From assembly GCA_947449125.1 (NCBI GenBank), contig CANFQR010000046.1, positions 1 to 8,317 of the forward strand: a DNA stretch of 8,317 nt. Direction: 5' to 3'. This stretch comes from Bacteroidota bacterium (lineage in GTDB: Bacteria; Bacteroidota; Bacteroidia; B-17B0; Aurantibacillaceae). How positions within the stretch are numbered: position 1 is the stretch's first letter; every line of letters starts with the position of its first letter. Under the pieces are notes generated by a model. It saw nothing but the letters and a program-made list of their open reading frames with translations. It made no database searches and had not been told where the DNA came from. The translations under genes and the position numbers were made by a program. This document shows positions 1 through 6,067 of the stretch, in pieces.

Positions 1-324
1 AGGTTGATGAAAAATAGTGTGTCCATGTGAGGCAATGGCCTGAGGTTTTATTTGGCAATTAGCTAAAAAGTTATTTACCTCATTAGCAATAAATTTCCCA
101 TAAATACTATTTAGTTCAAAATATTTTTCAGCAGATAAATTTATGGCGTTGTTAAGTTTATATTTCCAATCCGCTGAATACTCAACTGTTTTTGAGTTTA
201 CAATTTTAAAACTAAACGATTTGTCTTGTTGGTAAAACTCACAAGTAGCCATATCTAAACCATCCAAAGATGTTCCACTCATTAAACCAAGAACCCTGAA
301 AATTTTATTTGAAGTATTTTCCAA
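1..324 (-). CDS. anmK: Anhydro-N-acetylmuramic acid kinase, N-terminal part (runs off the window)
   Basis: AnmK phosphorylates and opens 1,6-anhydro-N-acetylmuramic acid to give MurNAc-6-phosphate during cytoplasmic recycling of peptidoglycan fragments. The visible 108 codons read leftwards and contain the family's N-terminal phosphate-binding signature GLMSGTSLDGLD and, near the window edge, SHGHTIFHQP, close to the family's SHGQTIFHQP. The usual length is about 350-380 residues, so roughly 70% including the catalytic Asp is missing. The frame is open back to a stop at 342-340. The first ATG (282) falls inside the MSGTS motif and would delete the first beta strand (KIFRVLGL). I therefore place the start at TTG 324, the only common alternative start between that stop and the motif. 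ATT codons at 327 or 330 cannot be excluded. It is divergent from the acyl-CoA dehydrogenase gene. Confidence 0.9.
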   Translation of the reverse strand, partial: MENTSNKIFRVLGLMSGTSLDGLDMATCEFYQQDKSFSFKIVNSKTVEYSADWKYKLNNAINLSAEKYFELNSIYGKFIANEVNNFLANCQIKPQAIASHGHTIFHQP

Positions 325-342
325 AATAATGCACTTTTTTTA

Positions 343-373
343 TTGTTGCAATGGTACTATACACTTATATTTG
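343..373 (+). promoter_or_regulatory. Predicted promoter of the acyl-CoA dehydrogenase gene
   Basis: TATATTTG at 366-373 is a perfect match to the Bacteroidota -7 box TAnnTTTG. TTGTTG at 343-348 supplies a -33 element 17 or 20 nt upstream, depending on which TTG is used. Transcription would begin near 380, leaving an A-rich leader of about 35 nt without a Shine-Dalgarno sequence before the ATG at 414. This is a motif match only. Confidence 0.55.
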
Positions 374-381
374 CAAGGTTA

Positions 382-389
382 CAAAATTA
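382..389 (-). promoter_or_regulatory. Predicted -7 box of the anmK promoter
   Basis: Read on the minus strand, 389 to 382 is TAATTTTG, a perfect TAnnTTTG match. No convincing TTTG lies 17-23 nt upstream, so the -33 element is weak or absent. A start near 375 would give anmK a leader of about 50 nt to the proposed TTG. The box sits just downstream of the -7 box of the divergent gene, so the two promoters would overlap. Confidence 0.35.
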
Positions 390-413
390 GTTTAAACCTT
401 AAAATAAAATATT

Positions 414-1553
414 ATGCATTTTGATTTATCTGAAGAACACTTAATGATTCAAAAAGCGGCTCGCGAGTTTGCTCAAAACGAACTTAAACCAGGTGTTATT
501 GAACGCGATGAACTCCAGAAATTTCCGACTGAGCAAATTAAAAAAATGGGAGAGCTTGGATTTATGGGAATGATGGTTGATCCAAAATATGGCGGCGGCG
601 GAATGGACACGATTTCTTATGTGCTGGCCATGGAGGAAATATCTAAAGTAGATTCTTCTTGCAGCGTAGTTATGAGTGTAAATAACTCTCTTGTATGCTG
701 GGGTCTGGAGACATTTGGTAATGAAGAGCAAAAACAAAAATATTTAGTGCCTCTTGCTAAAGGTGAGAAAATTGGTGCGTTCTGCCTGTCAGAGCCCGAA
801 GCCGGTAGTGATGCAACTTCGCAAAAAACTACAGCAATAGATATGGGCGATCATTATTTATTGAACGGTACAAAAAACTGGATAACCAATGGCAACAGTG
901 CCTCAGTTTATTTAGTAATTGCGCAAACAAATATTGAAGCTGGTCACAGAGGTATTAATGCGTTAATAGTAGAAAAAGGAATGCCTGGATTTACAGTGGG
1001 TCCTAAAGAAAACAAAATGGGAATACGCTCTAGCGATACCCATTCCTTAATGTTTGACAATGTAAAAGTTCCTAAAGAAAATAGAATTGGAGAGGATGGT
1101 TTCGGTTTTAAATTTGCCATGAAAACTCTAAGTGGTGGGCGTATAGGAATTGCTTCTCAGGCTTTAGGCATAGCTAGCGGAGCTTATGAGTTAGCTTTAG
1201 CTTATTCTAAAGAACGTAAAGCTTTTGGAAAAGAAATATGTAACCACCAGATTATTCAATTTAAATTAGCCGATATGGCAACTAAAATTGAAGCGTCACG
1301 TTTATTGATTTACCGATCTGCTTGGCTAAAAGATCAACACTTACCACTTGATAAAGAAAGCGCTATGGCAAAAGTTTATGCCAGCGAAACAGCCATGTGG
1401 GTAACAACTGAAGCTGTTCAAATACATGGTGGTTATGGTTTTGTAAAAGAATACCATGTTGAACGTTTAATGCGCGATGCCAAAATAACCCAAATTTATG
1501 AAGGCACCAGCGAGGTGCAACGAATCGTTATTTCAAGACAATTATTATCCTAA
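414..1553 (+). CDS. Acyl-CoA dehydrogenase (short-chain/butyryl-CoA type)
   Basis: This FAD-dependent enzyme introduces the alpha-beta double bond in acyl-CoA and passes electrons to electron-transfer flavoprotein, in fatty-acid or branched-chain amino-acid breakdown. All 379 residues expected for the family are present. The helical N-terminal domain covers about 1-115, the beta domain about 120-225 and the C-terminal helical domain about 230-379. Visible motifs are CLSEPEAGSDA (124-134, family signature 1), WITN (156-159, flavin contact region), ERKAFGK (267-273) and QIHGGYGF (336-343). In YEGTSEVQR (362-370) Glu363 occupies the position of the catalytic base of short- and medium-chain enzymes. 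That placement argues against the isovaleryl type, in which the base lies elsewhere. Chain-length preference cannot be read from the sequence. The gene has its own predicted promoter and terminator and looks monocistronic. Confidence 0.95.
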   Translation: MHFDLSEEHLMIQKAAREFAQNELKPGVIERDELQKFPTEQIKKMGELGFMGMMVDPKYGGGGMDTISYVLAMEEISKVDSSCSVVMSVNNSLVCWGLETFGNEEQKQKYLVPLAKGEKIGAFCLSEPEAGSDATSQKTTAIDMGDHYLLNGTKNWITNGNSASVYLVIAQTNIEAGHRGINALIVEKGMPGFTVGPKENKMGIRSSDTHSLMFDNVKVPKENRIGEDGFGFKFAMKTLSGGRIGIASQALGIASGAYELALAYSKERKAFGKEICNHQIIQFKLADMATKIEASRLLIYRSAWLKDQHLPLDKESAMAKVYASETAMWVTTEAVQIHGGYGFVKEYHVERLMRDAKITQIYEGTSEVQRIVISRQLLS

Positions 1554-1571
1554 TTTTTTATCTTTTCTTAT

Positions 1572-1604
1572 AAAAAAACCTCCTCAATACTGAGGGGGTT
1601 TTTT
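1572..1604 (+). terminator. Intrinsic terminator after the acyl-CoA dehydrogenase gene
   Basis: A ten-pair stem AACCTCCTCA / TGAGGGGGTT (one T-G pair) with loop ATAC at 1587-1590 is extended by an A-run on the left and a T-run at 1599-1604 on the right. The flanking A and T runs could let it work in both directions. It begins about 20 nt after the stop codon at 1553. Confidence 0.92.
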
Positions 1605-1654
1605 GTTATACAAATTTTTAAAATAATCAACCTTTTTTTAATGAATTATTCTTG

Positions 1655-1662
1655 TAACTTTA
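1655..1662 (+). promoter_or_regulatory. Weak candidate -7 box for the TPR/comA operon
   Basis: TAACTTTA matches TAnnTTTG at 7 of 8 positions and lies 20 nt before the ATG at 1683. A transcript would start only about 14 nt upstream of that codon. No clear TTTG lies at the expected distance; only a T-rich run occurs near 1633-1639. A promoter is needed somewhere between the terminator at 1604 and the ATG, which is the main support. Confidence 0.25.
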
Positions 1663-1682
1663 TTACTTAATAGAATTGGCGT

Positions 1683-3116
1683 ATGAGTGCTTTTGATGAT
1701 GATGACGAAAACGGACAGCATGAAAATGAATTTGAAGAAAATTTAAAGCGTTTTGAAAATATGTTGGCTAACGATAAGCCCGATTTTTTTGACGCGGATA
1801 ACCTTGAAGAAATAATTGATTATTATTTACAATGGTTAAATTATGATATGGCAAAAAAAGCCATTGATTTTGGTTTAGAGAGATTTCCTTTTTCAAGCAT
1901 AATAAAAATTAGGCAGGCCCAATACTTATCTAGCCAACATTTTACTCATGAGGCTTTAACCATATTAAATGAAGTTGAACAAATAGAACACAACAACTTT
2001 GATTTGTACATGGCTCGCGGCAATATTTATAGTCAAATGGGACTAGGCGAGCAGGCTATCGAAAACTTTAAAAATGCAATTCCTCTCGCCGAAAACAAAG
2101 ATGAAGTATATGTTGCATTAGGAATTGAATTTTTAAATGAAGATAAGACAGATGATGCTATCTATTATTTGAAGAAGGCTATAAAATTAAATCCCAAAAA
2201 CGAAGTGGCATTAAATGAACTTTCACTTTGTTTTGATTTATCAGGAAGATCAAGTGAGGCAATAGCTTTTTACGAAAACTACATTGACAATCACCCCTTC
2301 AGTTATTATGCATGGTTCAATTTAGGTTTAGGCTACAGTCGTATGGGATTGTTTGAAAAAGCCATTGATGCCTATGATTACGCCATTGCTATAAACGAAA
2401 ATTTTAGTTCTGCCTATTTTAATAAAGCGAATGCACTAGCGCAATTGGAAAAATATGAGGAAGCGATTACTATTTATAAGGAAACTTTTAAATACGAGGA
2501 GCATGAACCAACAACCTATTTTTATATTGCAGAGTGCTACGAAAACATTAATGATTTTGAGTCGGCGCTTGTAAATTACAATAAATGTGTAAAAATAGAT
2601 CCCGCAAATGCGGATGCTTGGTTAGGAATTGGGGTTGTATTAGACGCTCTAAATAGATTAACCGAGGGGGTACATTATATTAAAAAAGCTATAGAAATAA
2701 ATCCAAATAACGCCGAATACTGGTATGTCTTTGCTGAAATTCAAGAAAAACTTGGATTTGCAGAAGAAGCTGCTATGGCCTACCAGCGAGTAATCGAATT
2801 AGAATATCCTGATTATGATGTTTGGTTAGATTACAGTAAACTTTTACACCAAAATAATTACATTACAAACGCAATTGAAACACTAATTGAAGGCATAAAA
2901 TATTTTCCGGACGTGGCAGAATTATATTATAGGATGGGTATAATTTTATTAGACAAAGAAAACAGAAAAGAATCGTTAGAATATTTTGAAAAAGCTTTGT
3001 CTCTCGATTATTCAAAACACAACGAAATTTTTGAATATGCACCGATGTTACAAAACGATAAAGAAATTTTAAACTTAATTTCCAATCACAAAACTAATTA
3101 TGGCAAAAAATTATAA
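1683..3116 (+). CDS. Cytoplasmic tetratricopeptide-repeat protein
   Basis: This 477-residue protein is built almost entirely of TPR units and lacks a signal peptide or membrane segment, so it is probably a cytoplasmic scaffold. The N-terminus is very acidic (DDDDEN at 5-10). A helical region follows (about 40-105), then about ten 34-residue repeats from about 106 to 445, for example ARGNIYSQMGLGEQAIENF (111-129), WFNLGLGYSRMGLFEKAIDA (211-230) and AWLGIGVVLDALNRLTEGV (312-330). Many repeats end in a consensus-like INPNN or IDPANA turn. No enzymatic domain is fused to it. Its last 17 nt overlap the start of the ComA-family gene, so the two products are probably made together. That link suggests, but does not prove, a shared function. 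The binding partner is unknown. Confidence 0.9.
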   Translation: MSAFDDDDENGQHENEFEENLKRFENMLANDKPDFFDADNLEEIIDYYLQWLNYDMAKKAIDFGLERFPFSSIIKIRQAQYLSSQHFTHEALTILNEVEQIEHNNFDLYMARGNIYSQMGLGEQAIENFKNAIPLAENKDEVYVALGIEFLNEDKTDDAIYYLKKAIKLNPKNEVALNELSLCFDLSGRSSEAIAFYENYIDNHPFSYYAWFNLGLGYSRMGLFEKAIDAYDYAIAINENFSSAYFNKANALAQLEKYEEAITIYKETFKYEEHEPTTYFYIAECYENINDFESALVNYNKCVKIDPANADAWLGIGVVLDALNRLTEGVHYIKKAIEINPNNAEYWYVFAEIQEKLGFAEEAAMAYQRVIELEYPDYDVWLDYSKLLHQNNYITNAIETLIEGIKYFPDVAELYYRMGIILLDKENRKESLEYFEKALSLDYSKHNEIFEYAPMLQNDKEILNLISNHKTNYGKKL

Positions 3117-3891
3117 TTTTAATTTATCACACTTACCCGAACGTACATCAAGTCCACGCCAAAATGGAGTTACCATGGTAATGGATAAGGGTATTAGTTT
3201 AAGACAGGCTGAAGATTTTTTAAGCACTTCATCAGATTATGTTGATTTTGTAAAGCTTGGATTTGGAACTTCTATTATTTCGAAAAATGTAAAAGAAAAA
3301 ATTAAACTTTATAAGGATGCCGGCATAAAAGTTTATGTTGGAGGTACACTTTTTGAAGCCTTTATTGTTAGAAATAAATTTGACGATTATTTAAAATACA
3401 TTAGCGATTTAGGTTTAGATTGCGCGGAAGTGAGCGATGGAAGTATTGAATTAAACCATGAAAAAAAATGCGACTACATAAATAAACTATCTAAAGAATT
3501 TATAGTTTTAAGCGAGGTTGGTAGTAAAGAAGAAGGTGTTATTATTCATCCGGCTCGTTGGATTAAAATGATGGAAAATGAATTAAAAGCAGGTTCATTT
3601 AAAGTTATTGCAGAAGCCAGAGAAAGCGGAACGGTAGGTATTTTTCATAAAAATGGTAGTGCTCATACACTACTTATAAATAGAATTGTAAACAAAGTAA
3701 AAATTGAAAATATTATTTGGGAAACCCCGCTTAAAAGCCAACAAGTATACTTTTTAAAATTATTTGGATGCAATGTAAATGTAGGTAATATAGGTGTAGA
3801 TGATGTTATCCCTTTGGAAACACTGCGCCTTGGTTTACGTGGCGATACTTTTTTTACCTTTTTACCTGAAGAAATGAAACAACCATTTTAA
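3100..3891 (+). CDS. Phosphosulfolactate synthase (ComA) family protein
   Basis: ComA adds sulfite to phosphoenolpyruvate to give (2R)-phospho-3-sulfolactate, the first step of coenzyme M synthesis in methanogens. Bacterial relatives make sulfolactate, and plant HSA32 belongs to the same fold family. The 263 residues match the usual length. The TIM-barrel motifs appear in order: NGVTMVMDKG (22-31), DYVDFVKLGFGTS (46-58), YVGGTLFE (79-86), AEVSDGSI (109-116), LSEVGSK (137-143), IAEARESGTVGI (170-181), and a conserved end with VNVGNIGVDDVIPLE (226-240) and LRLGLRGDT (242-250). The Asp, Lys and Glu residues of these motifs are present, so an active enzyme is likely, but the true substrate in this lineage is unproven. 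The ATG lies inside the TPR gene (17 nt overlap). A rhodanese gene starts 12 nt after its stop. Confidence 0.88.
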   Translation: MAKNYNFNLSHLPERTSSPRQNGVTMVMDKGISLRQAEDFLSTSSDYVDFVKLGFGTSIISKNVKEKIKLYKDAGIKVYVGGTLFEAFIVRNKFDDYLKYISDLGLDCAEVSDGSIELNHEKKCDYINKLSKEFIVLSEVGSKEEGVIIHPARWIKMMENELKAGSFKVIAEARESGTVGIFHKNGSAHTLLINRIVNKVKIENIIWETPLKSQQVYFLKLFGCNVNVGNIGVDDVIPLETLRLGLRGDTFFTFLPEEMKQPF

Positions 3892-3903
3892 CTTATTAAA
3901 AAC

Positions 3904-4206
3904 ATGAAAGAAATTACACCTCAAGAATTAAAAGATTTAATAAATTCTAAAGCTGATTTTCAATTAATAGATGTTCGCGAAGAATACGAACACGAAGAAG
4001 TAAATATTAATGGAATGTTAATTCCTATGGGCGAAATACTAGAAAGGTCGGCCGAAATTTCAAAAGACAAACAAGTAGTTATTCATTGTAGAAGCGGAAA
4101 ACGCAGCGCTACTGTAATTAACGCTTTAGAAAACCAACATGGTTTCAGTAATTTATATAATCTCAAAGGTGGAATTTTAGCCTACATAGAAGAAATAGGT
4201 ATTTAA
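3904..4206 (+). CDS. Single-domain rhodanese (sulfurtransferase)
   Basis: Rhodaneses carry sulfane sulfur as a persulfide on an active-site cysteine and hand it to cyanide, thiols or protein partners. The 100-residue protein is one complete rhodanese domain of GlpE/PspE size, without signal peptide or fusion. Landmarks are LIDVREEYEHE (21-31) and the active loop HCRSGKRS (61-68) with Cys62. The loop has six residues, as in sulfurtransferases, not seven as in Cdc25-like phosphatases. The C-terminal NLKGGILAY (86-94) replaces the common GGxxxW with Tyr. It follows the ComA-family gene by 12 nt and is almost certainly co-transcribed with it. A role in supplying or detoxifying reduced sulfur such as sulfite or thiosulfate for that enzyme is an inference from position. 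Confidence 0.93.
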   Translation: MKEITPQELKDLINSKADFQLIDVREEYEHEEVNINGMLIPMGEILERSAEISKDKQVVIHCRSGKRSATVINALENQHGFSNLYNLKGGILAYIEEIGI

Positions 4207-4254
4207 AACTAATTAACCCCCATTTAATTTATTATCACACTAAACTAATTTAAC

Positions 4255-4884
4255 ATGATAGAATTGTTTAAACATATTTTGCATTTAGATTTTGACTGGT
4301 TATTTGCTAACTACGGCACAGCAATTTATGTAGTTTTATTTTTGGTAATTTTTATAGAAACCGGCCTGGTTGCAATGCCTTTTTTGCCTGGCGACTCGCT
4401 TTTATTTACGGCGGGTTTATTTGCGCGCGCAGGTTTATTAAACATGTCGTACTTACTTATTTTATTATTCATTGCCGCGGTATTAGGAGACAATTGTAAT
4501 TATTGGATTGGAAGAAAAATAGGTGTACGTATTTTTAATTTAAAACTAAAAGGTAAAGCCTTGGTAAAAAAAGAATACCTAGATAAAACACATTTATTTT
4601 TCGAGAAACACGGAACCAAAGCAATTATCATGGCGCGGTTTGTCCCATTTGTGAGAACATTTGCACCATTTGCCGCAGGCATTGGCGAAATGAATTATAA
4701 AAAATATATTCTTTTTGATATTTTTGGCGGAGCATTATGGATTGGAAGTTTAACGATTGCCGGATACCTTTTAGGTGAGGTAGAATTTATCAGAAAACAT
4801 ATTGATTTAGTTTGTTTGGGAATTATTTTACTCTCCGTATTACCTATCATTTTAAGTTTTATAAAATCAAAAATCAAAAATTAA
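4255..4884 (+). CDS. DedA-family membrane protein (SNARE-associated/VTT domain)
   Basis: DedA proteins are inner-membrane proteins; members act as undecaprenyl-phosphate or phospholipid flippases and support membrane potential. The 209 residues have the normal length. Hydrophobic segments lie at about 22-40, 46-78, 135-143 (re-entrant type), 151-173 and 184-202. Family motifs are FIETGLVAMPFLPGDSLLF (33-51), GDNCNYWIGRKIG (78-90) and FFEKHGTKAIIMARFVPFVR (115-134), followed by TFAPFAAGIGEM. Glu35, Asp47, Arg128 and Arg134 show the same internal spacing (12 and 6) as the essential E39/D51 and R130/R136 of Escherichia coli YqjA/YghB. The gene starts 48 nt after the rhodanese gene with no clear promoter or terminator between, so it may be the last gene of that operon. 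The lipid substrate is not deducible. Confidence 0.93.
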   Translation: MIELFKHILHLDFDWLFANYGTAIYVVLFLVIFIETGLVAMPFLPGDSLLFTAGLFARAGLLNMSYLLILLFIAAVLGDNCNYWIGRKIGVRIFNLKLKGKALVKKEYLDKTHLFFEKHGTKAIIMARFVPFVRTFAPFAAGIGEMNYKKYILFDIFGGALWIGSLTIAGYLLGEVEFIRKHIDLVCLGIILLSVLPIILSFIKSKIKN

Positions 4885-5018
4885 GAATTTATACTTTTTA
4901 TCATTCTCATTAATTCCAATTTAAGTTTGTAAAGTTTTAAGGGCCTAATTCTCTCAATTTATTGATTTTCATTTTAAAAAAATTTACAAAAATCCTTTTT
5001 TTTTAGAAAAATTAAGAT

Positions 5019-5055
5019 TAAAATTGAATTATTAATGTGGATGCCAGATCCCACA
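5019..5055 (+). promoter_or_regulatory. Candidate promoter -7 box and 5' hairpin before the TRL-like gene
   Basis: TAAAATTG at 5019-5026 matches TAnnTTTG at 7 of 8 positions. The -33 region is only a T-run (4996-5004). A start near 5033 would place a hairpin at the very 5' end of the mRNA: TGTGGAT (5036-5042), loop GCCAG, then ATCCCACA (5048-5055) with one bulged C. An unstructured A-rich stretch then leads to the ATG at 5114. The rest of the 229-nt gap from 4885 holds no other gene, and I see no clear terminator for the DedA gene there. Confidence 0.3.
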
Positions 5056-5113
5056 AAAAAAAACGGGGCAAAACCGAAAAGCCTTATGAGTAGGAAACAA
5101 AAAACAAAACACA

Positions 5114-5398
5114 ATGTTAAAAAAAATCAAAACAATCGCTGCAATCGTTGTTGCAACTGTAGTAATGACTAGCTGTTCATTAACTTTACCAGTTACTGCT
5201 ACTTCTAATTCTGTTGGATCTAAAGTAGGAAAAGCTAAAGCTACTGGTTTCTTAGGAGTGCTTTTCTTCAATGCTGATGCAAGTATCCGTTCAGCTGCAA
5301 AAAATGGTGGTATCACTAAAATTTCAACTGTAGACATTAAGCAAGGAAACATCCTTAACTTAATCGTTACTTATGAAACAATCGTAACTGGAGAATAA
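5114..5398 (+). CDS. TRL-like family lipoprotein
   Basis: A 94-residue protein with a type II signal: MLKKIK, a hydrophobic stretch (7-18) and lipobox MTSC, giving lipidated Cys21. The mature part carries the pattern typical of TRL-like proteins: VGSKVGKAKATGFLGVLFFN (34-53), DASIRSAAKNGGITKISTVD (55-74), then a short beta-rich tail. The family is widespread in Bacteroidota and other Gram-negatives, and its molecular function is unknown. The product is probably anchored in the outer or inner membrane facing the periplasm. Codon use differs from the neighbours: Ile is ATC in 8 of 10 cases and all three Phe codons are TTC, which in an AT-rich genome suggests selection for high expression. It looks monocistronic, with a possible 5' hairpin and a long stem-loop plus T-run after the stop. 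Confidence 0.85.
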   Translation: MLKKIKTIAAIVVATVVMTSCSLTLPVTATSNSVGSKVGKAKATGFLGVLFFNADASIRSAAKNGGITKISTVDIKQGNILNLIVTYETIVTGE

Positions 5399-5415
5399 TT
5401 TTTATTTTCAAGAAT

Positions 5416-5533
5416 AGCGGGTTTTAAGCAATCATAAAACGAATTACAAGTTTAAAGAATTCTTAATTCTAAATGTACTTGTAATAACTAAAGTCTTCGA
5501 TTTTATAATTTGCTTTAACCCGCTGTTTTTTTT
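5416..5533 (+). terminator. Long interrupted stem-loop ending in a T-run (terminator or structured RNA)
   Basis: The 109 nt from 5416 to 5524 fold on themselves almost from end to end. Pairing segments, outside to inside, are AGCGGGTT 5416-5423 with AACCCGCT 5517-5524; AAGCAA 5426-5431 with TTGCTT 5510-5515; ATAAAA 5434-5439 with TTTTAT 5501-5506; CGAA 5440-5443 with TTCG 5496-5499; TTACAAGT 5444-5451 with ACTTGTAA 5477-5484; and apical AGAATT 5456-5461 with AATTCT 5465-5470 (loop CTT). That is 38 pairs, with small bulges plus one 11-nt bulge at 5485-5495. The GC-rich base is followed by G and eight T (5526-5533), so on the plus strand it should end transcription of the TRL-like gene. The minus strand has no matching T-run. 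It is far longer than a usual terminator. Confidence 0.75.
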
Positions 5534-5555
5534 ATATCAACACCCTCCATTTACC

Positions 5556-6044
5556 ATGAATAAGCTAATATATCTGCTTTTTTGCTTCTTGTTTGTATGT
5601 TGTAGTAACAACCGTAAACATAATGAAGTAGAAATTTTTAATGGTTTAAAATTTAAACTTCAAGAAGCTGAAGTGCAAGAAAACATTAATGATGTAACAA
5701 AAAAAAATTATTTCTCTTTTTTTGGCAAAAACAAAAATCAATTACCATTATTCAAATTTATCAAAAGCAAAAACTACGAGATTTACATTGGGCTGCCGTT
5801 TAAAACAAGTATACCAAAACTCCTCAGCAACTCAATAAGTGTTAACGACAGCAGTGTTATTATACTTAATAGCGATTCTGTTTCATTTATGTTCAGAAAA
5901 TCAAAATTAAACAACAATTACATAACTGAGTTTGCAAAACAATATGATGCCAACATCATTTATTTGTTATGTGTAAGTAATTCTAAATCTGTTTCAGACT
6001 CAATTTTTTCTTTCGAAAAATTAAGCAAAAGAATTGCTTTATAA
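5556..6044 (+). CDS. Putative lipoprotein of unknown function
   Basis: I do not recognise a family. The 162-residue protein starts with MNKLIYLLFCFLFVCC, a short hydrophobic leader ending in Cys15-Cys16. Either Cys could be lipidated, although the residue at -1 (Val or Cys) is not the usual Gly, Ala or Ser. The mature part is polar, rich in Lys, Asn and Ser, without repeats or membrane segments, and alternates beta-like stretches such as YEIYIGLPF (74-82) and SVIILNSDSVSFMF (100-113). The ATG at 5556 lies 22 nt after the T-run of the preceding stem-loop. Any separate promoter would therefore have to lie in the right arm of that structure; otherwise the gene depends on read-through. A second lipoprotein gene follows after 23 nt, so the two probably form a unit. 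Codon use is the AT-ending type normal for this region. Confidence 0.7.
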   Translation: MNKLIYLLFCFLFVCCSNNRKHNEVEIFNGLKFKLQEAEVQENINDVTKKNYFSFFGKNKNQLPLFKFIKSKNYEIYIGLPFKTSIPKLLSNSISVNDSSVIILNSDSVSFMFRKSKLNNNYITEFAKQYDANIIYLLCVSNSKSVSDSIFSFEKLSKRIAL

Positions 6045-6067
6045 ACTAAAAAAATAATTTACTTTTT

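Noticed and set aside
441..737. Open minus-strand frame of 98 codons opposite the acyl-CoA dehydrogenase gene
   Set aside because: It lies wholly inside a well-supported gene on the other strand, and its translation is a Phe/His/Arg-rich sequence with no domain.
5032..5352. Open minus-strand frame opposite the TRL-like gene
   Set aside because: The plus-strand product has a lipobox and a recognisable family pattern; the antisense translation is low-complexity and has no motif.
5416..5533. Reading the long stem-loop as an insertion-sequence end or MITE
   Set aside because: I see no target-site duplication at its borders and no second copy in the window, and the one-sided T-run fits an RNA-level role better. 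Kept open in the findings for a genome-wide copy search.
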